A stretch of 64,000 bases of DNA from Sepiola atlantica. Its lineage: Eukaryota > Mollusca > Cephalopoda > Sepiida > Sepiolidae. A program made the position numbers and the translations under genes. The stretch lies in assembly GCA_963556195.1 (NCBI GenBank), contig OY744532.1, positions 80,589,734 through 80,653,733 of the forward strand. The letters are read 5' to 3'. This document shows positions 60,508 to 64,000 of the stretch, in pieces. The notes below the pieces were generated by a model, which worked only from the letters and a program-made list of their open reading frames with translations, ran no database searches and was not told the DNA's origin. Position 1 is the stretch's first letter; each line of letters opens with the position of its first letter.

Positions 60508-61410
60508 GGTACTACTCCATGGTTTGCGCCTAATTTCCGTGACTGCTCGGCAGCAGCGATCCGACAGCTAACGACAGCGTCCGAGACCTGCCGAGTCAAA
60601 AACGGGGCTGTAAACAAAACTGGACAACAAAAACACAAATGTCTGTCGTGCAACTGTCGGCGACTCAGAGGCCCAGGGCATACGATGAAAATAGACGAGT
60701 CTCTATTCAACTGCCGGAAAAAAACAAAAAAACAATGCTGGCCGTGTTTTCTCCAGCCGCTCTGGGTCTTCGGGGGGATACAACCCCGCAAAGAAGGAGG
60801 GGGTTCCTGGTGGCAGTGTCTAACAGTATTGCCAACACCCTAACTCTTCCAATAATCAAGCCAGTACCTGGGACGACGGTAGTATCCGATTGCTGGAGGG
60901 CGTATAACAGTCTTTTGCGCAGCCTAACAAAACAAGCGGCAGCAAAAGTAGCAGTAAACCCTGAACATTTACGAGAAAATATACGTAATTCCCCCCCCCC
61001 CCAAAAAAAAATATATATATAAAAAAAAAGAACTTGCCTGATTGTAAAATTGACTTTTTTGCTTTACGTAACACGAAACACATAAAAAAACATAACAATG
61101 TTTTATTTTACCCACGAAAACAATAAAAAAAGTGTATTCATAGTTCTTCAGCTATGGGTTTGTTCATTTCTTTCCATTTTTTTTTATGAAAATATATGCA
61201 ATTTTTTCGTTCCGTATACACATCGTCTTATATTGTCGTCTGCCAACTTTCCATTTTTTTTGGCACGATTTTTCGGTTTTGTTTATACAGCGTCGTTTTC
61301 GTCTCGACAGCCTCGTTTTCGACCGAGCAGGTCTCGGACGCTTCCGCGACCTGTCGGATCGATTCGGCCGAGCAGTCACGGAAATTAGGCGCAAGCTCTG
61401 GAGTAGTACC
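60508..61410 (+). mobile_element. Merlin-like DNA transposon, 903 bp, inserted in the Penelope-like relic
   Basis: Long terminal inverted repeats (about 60508-60630 and 61285-61410) begin GGTACTACTCCA and share TTGCGCCTAATTTCCGTGAC, GCGTCCGAGACCTGC and other blocks. The interior carries a transposase remnant of the ISXO2/IS1016 (Merlin) type. An 8-9-bp target duplication, expected for Merlin, is not clear; the flanks AAAAATGTC and AAAATATAT are only partly alike. The element is internally deleted, ends intact, transposase dead. It splits the Penelope-like coding region and is therefore younger than it. Confidence 0.78.
60639..61022 (+). pseudogene. Merlin (ISXO2-like) transposase remnant
   Basis: WVFGGIQPRKE is read at 60763-60795 in one frame. 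After a frameshift, GFLVAVSNSIANTLTLPII and PGTTVVSDCWRAYNSL (60808-60910) follow in another. These are the consecutive segments of the ISXO2-like DDE domain; the Asp in SDCW is the second catalytic residue. The domain containing the first Asp and the C-terminal part with the last acidic residue are not readable, and the reading frame runs into C- and A-homopolymers at about 60990. The encoded enzyme would have cut and pasted the element; this copy cannot. Confidence 0.75.
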
Positions 61411-61647
61411 AAAATATATCTTCACCCTATAGCTCTCCACATCTCCAACACCCTACACCGAACGACACCCTAAATAACACCTCTTACACTAACTAACAAC
61501 ACCGCTAACTAAACATAACCATGATCTCACCCCTCAAATTCTCACATCTTCTCCACCTAACAATTCCTTCTTATCTTTGACCCAGAACTTGAACATACAA
61601 ACCAATAACATTCCACACATATTATAATACCAACCCCATACAAAATA
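61411..61647. other. C-rich stretch within the Penelope-like relic
   Basis: About 240 bp with hardly any G on the plus strand. No peptide matching the element was read here, although it lies between the two halves of the endonuclease domain, so it may be a further small insertion or heavily decayed sequence. Confidence 0.4.
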
Positions 61648-61969
61648 CACACTTATATTGGGGCAAGTGTCTTCCCTATCAATATCGGAATCTTAAACAA
61701 TATCTACTCTTTCAAACACAATAACAATGCAACTGGCACCTCTTTATATAATCTAATAAAAAGCTTTAACAGTAAACCACTCCCTACTCCCTAAACTGGG
61801 CAATATTAAAAAGTTCTAAATCCTACACTCCAGGATACGCTTTCTGCAAATTATATACATCAGAATAATTATGATAGCTACATTAGCTAAAATGAAAAAT
61901 AGTATTAACTCTAAAAAGGTACTCATCTCAAATTGCAGGCAAAAGAGAAAATTTAAATACATACATTTC
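61648..61969 (+). pseudogene. Penelope-like element, GIY-YIG endonuclease domain (relic, part 2)
   Basis: Continuation of the relic interrupted at 60507. HTYIGASVFP at 61648 carries the YIG half of the GIY-YIG motif (Tyr-Ile-Gly codons at 61654-61662). SFKHNNNATGTSLYNLI follows, then in another frame NWAILKSSKSYTPGYAFCKL and, last, NSINSKKVLISNCRQKRKFK ending near 61969. These are the expected C-terminal segments of an endonuclease-bearing Penelope-like protein. Several stops and two or more frameshifts make it non-functional. Confidence 0.75.
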
Positions 61970-63259
61970 ATTACTCCTTCTGACACCCCTCTTTCCAGCC
62001 AACAACCCCCTCTCTAACATTAGACTAATTCTTAAATTCTATAATTTGTTAATTTATTAACTCTTAGCTTTTCCAATCTTACAAATAACTATTCCAATAA
62101 CATAGCGTATCCTCCCCTGTACAACATATAACTCTATTAACTCATACCACTTAATGTACATTGAGAACTAATATTATTCTCCTCCACACCACTAATCCTC
62201 AACCGCTTCTACTTCAACACTCTAATTCATATTCCCCTTTTTTCAATTATTGGCCAACCCTCGTACAACCTCATTCATTTCTTTTAATCTCTCTTGTATC
62301 CGATATGTTCACTCTGTATACGCTTCACTGTGCCGACAATATTTGGTTCATATATTCAATTACTCTCACCTTTAAACTACGCTCCCTGGTTACTCCTATC
62401 ATGGTCTATTTGCTCCCTATTTATAATTTAAACCAACTAGTGCACCACTTACGTAACAAGATTCAACTCAAGCCTACCCTATAATCCTTATACTTAAAAT
62501 CAATTGCTGCAAGAAGACTAACGCTGTTTCCAATCGTAACTTCAGTTATACATTAAAGTACATTATTAAGTCATACATTTACTATTTAACTAAATGGGAA
62601 TTCTTTAAAGTCTTTATACATCTAATTATGAAATACTAGTTTTTGTCCGAATTATTACATATTAAACACGTAAAGTCCAGAATTCTAATTATCTGAACAC
62701 TAACTTATCAATTAAAACCCTTTTAAACTTTCTTAATTATATATAAGTTTCTATTAAAATCCGTTTTAATTACGGGACCCCCTTTTTCAGAACTACCTAC
62801 TTACTGACATGAATCACTTCTGTTTTTAGCTTATGATAACCCCTACCAAACTCGTTCTGATTTATTGCTTTCTAGCAATGATCAGTAACCAAACAAACCC
62901 TTCCCCTCTCTTCTCTCAGCATCAGCCATAGTTCATTTAACTAACCCTTTTATCCCCTTCCTTTATATTTTCTTTACCCTTTCCCCCACTACTTTACTTG
63001 GCCTTGTCTCCAAACCAGAGCTGAAGCTGTTCTTTGACTCGATCGAAGTAACTACTAAAATTCCCGACTGCCGCGTTCAATATACATATTTCTAACTCAA
63101 GTACTGAAAAACTACTTTCATTCTCGGTCATCTTAATATTTTAAAATAATCCTAATACTCAAAATTACATCCAAATAAGTGCGCTCCATTTACAGTTACG
63201 CTAAACATATTTCTATTGGATTTACATAATTTTGAACATTGCCAAGGCCGCTTTCATGA
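61970..63259. other. Strand-asymmetric (C- and T-rich, G-poor) DNA, probable 3' region of the Penelope-like element
   Basis: No gene. The plus strand is markedly poor in G from 61430 to about 63000, the same skew seen in the coding relic, which suggests one transcription unit or one inserted element reaching to the hammerhead at 63.43 kb. Confidence 0.4.
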
Positions 63260-63665
63260 AATCCATATTTTCCATCTTTAAATCTCCTTTCTCGAACACC
63301 TTATAAACAAACATTAACCAACTGGACAGACTCCATATTTTTTACACGAATACTATTGCTCTCCATTATTTTATATTTTATTCACATTCCGAATTTTGGC
63401 TTTTCCACTGAAAACTTATCCGTCTATGTAATTCCTCTGATGATAAGATTTTAATCTTTGAAAAACCTTGGCTTAAGGAAATAAAAATGAGCATGTTTTA
63501 CTGAGTAAACCTAGCATTGACCAATCGAAGTTGAAATAGATGTGTAATTCGTACATCTTAATGTTTCTTATTTCATTTACTTGTATGATTGCTCTATCTC
63601 GTATATTGAGCTAAAACAATTTCACTATAGGTTATATCCTCTAAAAATATAGGTTTAGTGTAATA
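63260..63665 (+). repeat. Penelope-type terminal repeat with hammerhead
   Basis: Shares its upstream part with 6075-6170 and its downstream part with 43680-43925, 5695-5925 (inverted) and 59592-59690 (inverted). Lies about 1.5 kb after the end of the Penelope-like coding relic in the same orientation, so it is the likely 3' terminal repeat of that element. Confidence 0.68.
63432..63480 (+). ncRNA. Hammerhead-like ribozyme of the Penelope-like element
   Basis: CUGAUGA at 63437-63443; stem II AAGAUU/AAUCUU (63445-63450 with 63453-63458) after a U-U mismatch; GAAA at 63460-63463; stem III with AA/UU and CC/GG pairs around one mismatch; cleavage base A63475; stem I UUCCU/AGGAA, five perfect pairs. 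Relative to 43.7 kb the apical stem II pair has changed from C-G to U-A, a compensatory change that keeps the helix. Confidence 0.55.
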
Positions 63666-63668
63666 TTA

Positions 63669-63761
63669 TATATATATATATATGTATATATATGTATCGA
63701 TGTATACAGTATATCTATCTCTTTATATCGATATATAAATATATATATATAGCAATATATG

Positions 63762-63805
<44 letters not shown>

Positions 63806-63870
63806 TATATATATATTCATATATTTATGCATATATATATAGATACATTTATATATATATATAAATATAA

Positions 63871-63932
<62 letters not shown>
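63669..63932. repeat. (TA)n microsatellite, compound
   Basis: TA repeats with GTATA, CGATA and AAATA interruptions. Confidence 0.95.
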
Positions 63933-63935
<3 letters not shown>

Positions 63936-64000
63936 GTGACGCTGTTATCCTCTTTGAGAAAGAAACAACGACTAAACTCACGACACTATTCAGATTTTTA

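Overview
The window looks like intergenic or intronic DNA from a large, AT-rich, repeat-laden animal genome. Very many long (TA)n runs, tRNA-like short elements, hammerhead ribozyme repeats, Penelope-like, mariner, Merlin and non-LTR retrotransposon remains and a Tc1-like transposon together suggest a lophotrochozoan, most likely a coleoid cephalopod such as an octopus. That assignment is inference from repeat style; no host gene confirms it. I found no convincing host protein-coding exon. The only intact protein-coding gene is the transposase at 19350-20381.

Layout: 3.2 kb holds the 3' end of a non-LTR retrotransposon (minus), with a related fragment at 32.4-32.8 kb (plus). A short structured repeat occurs at 4.3, 52.3 and 53.1-53.4 kb; the last copy begins with a stretch resembling the 5' end of U2 snRNA. 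Foldback or MITE-like elements lie at 5.45, 6.79, 13.07, 24.94, 43.99 and 45.6 kb. A complete DD37E Tc1/mariner element with 210-bp inverted repeats and internal direct repeats spans 19134-20697. A 5S rRNA pseudogene lies at 39.97 kb, a mariner relic at 58.2-58.6 kb, and a Penelope-like element relic at 59.7-61.97 kb that is interrupted by a Merlin-like element.

The main hidden signal is a set of hammerhead self-cleaving ribozyme motifs at several unrelated loci: 7.87 kb (+), 15.36 kb (+, in a three-unit tandem array), 24.52 kb (-, in a 341-bp unit with a tRNA-like A box/B box), 40.9 kb (-), a degenerate pair at 41.5/41.8 kb (-), and a family of Penelope-type terminal repeats at 5.9, 6.1, 43.7 and 63.4 kb. 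Three of these loci are head-to-tail repeats of 304-341 bp with a B-box-like Pol III promoter element 12-30 nt upstream of the ribozyme, which is the arrangement of animal retrozymes (small circular-RNA retroelements). The rest of the window is AT-rich DNA with dinucleotide tracts, several of which abut mobile-element ends.
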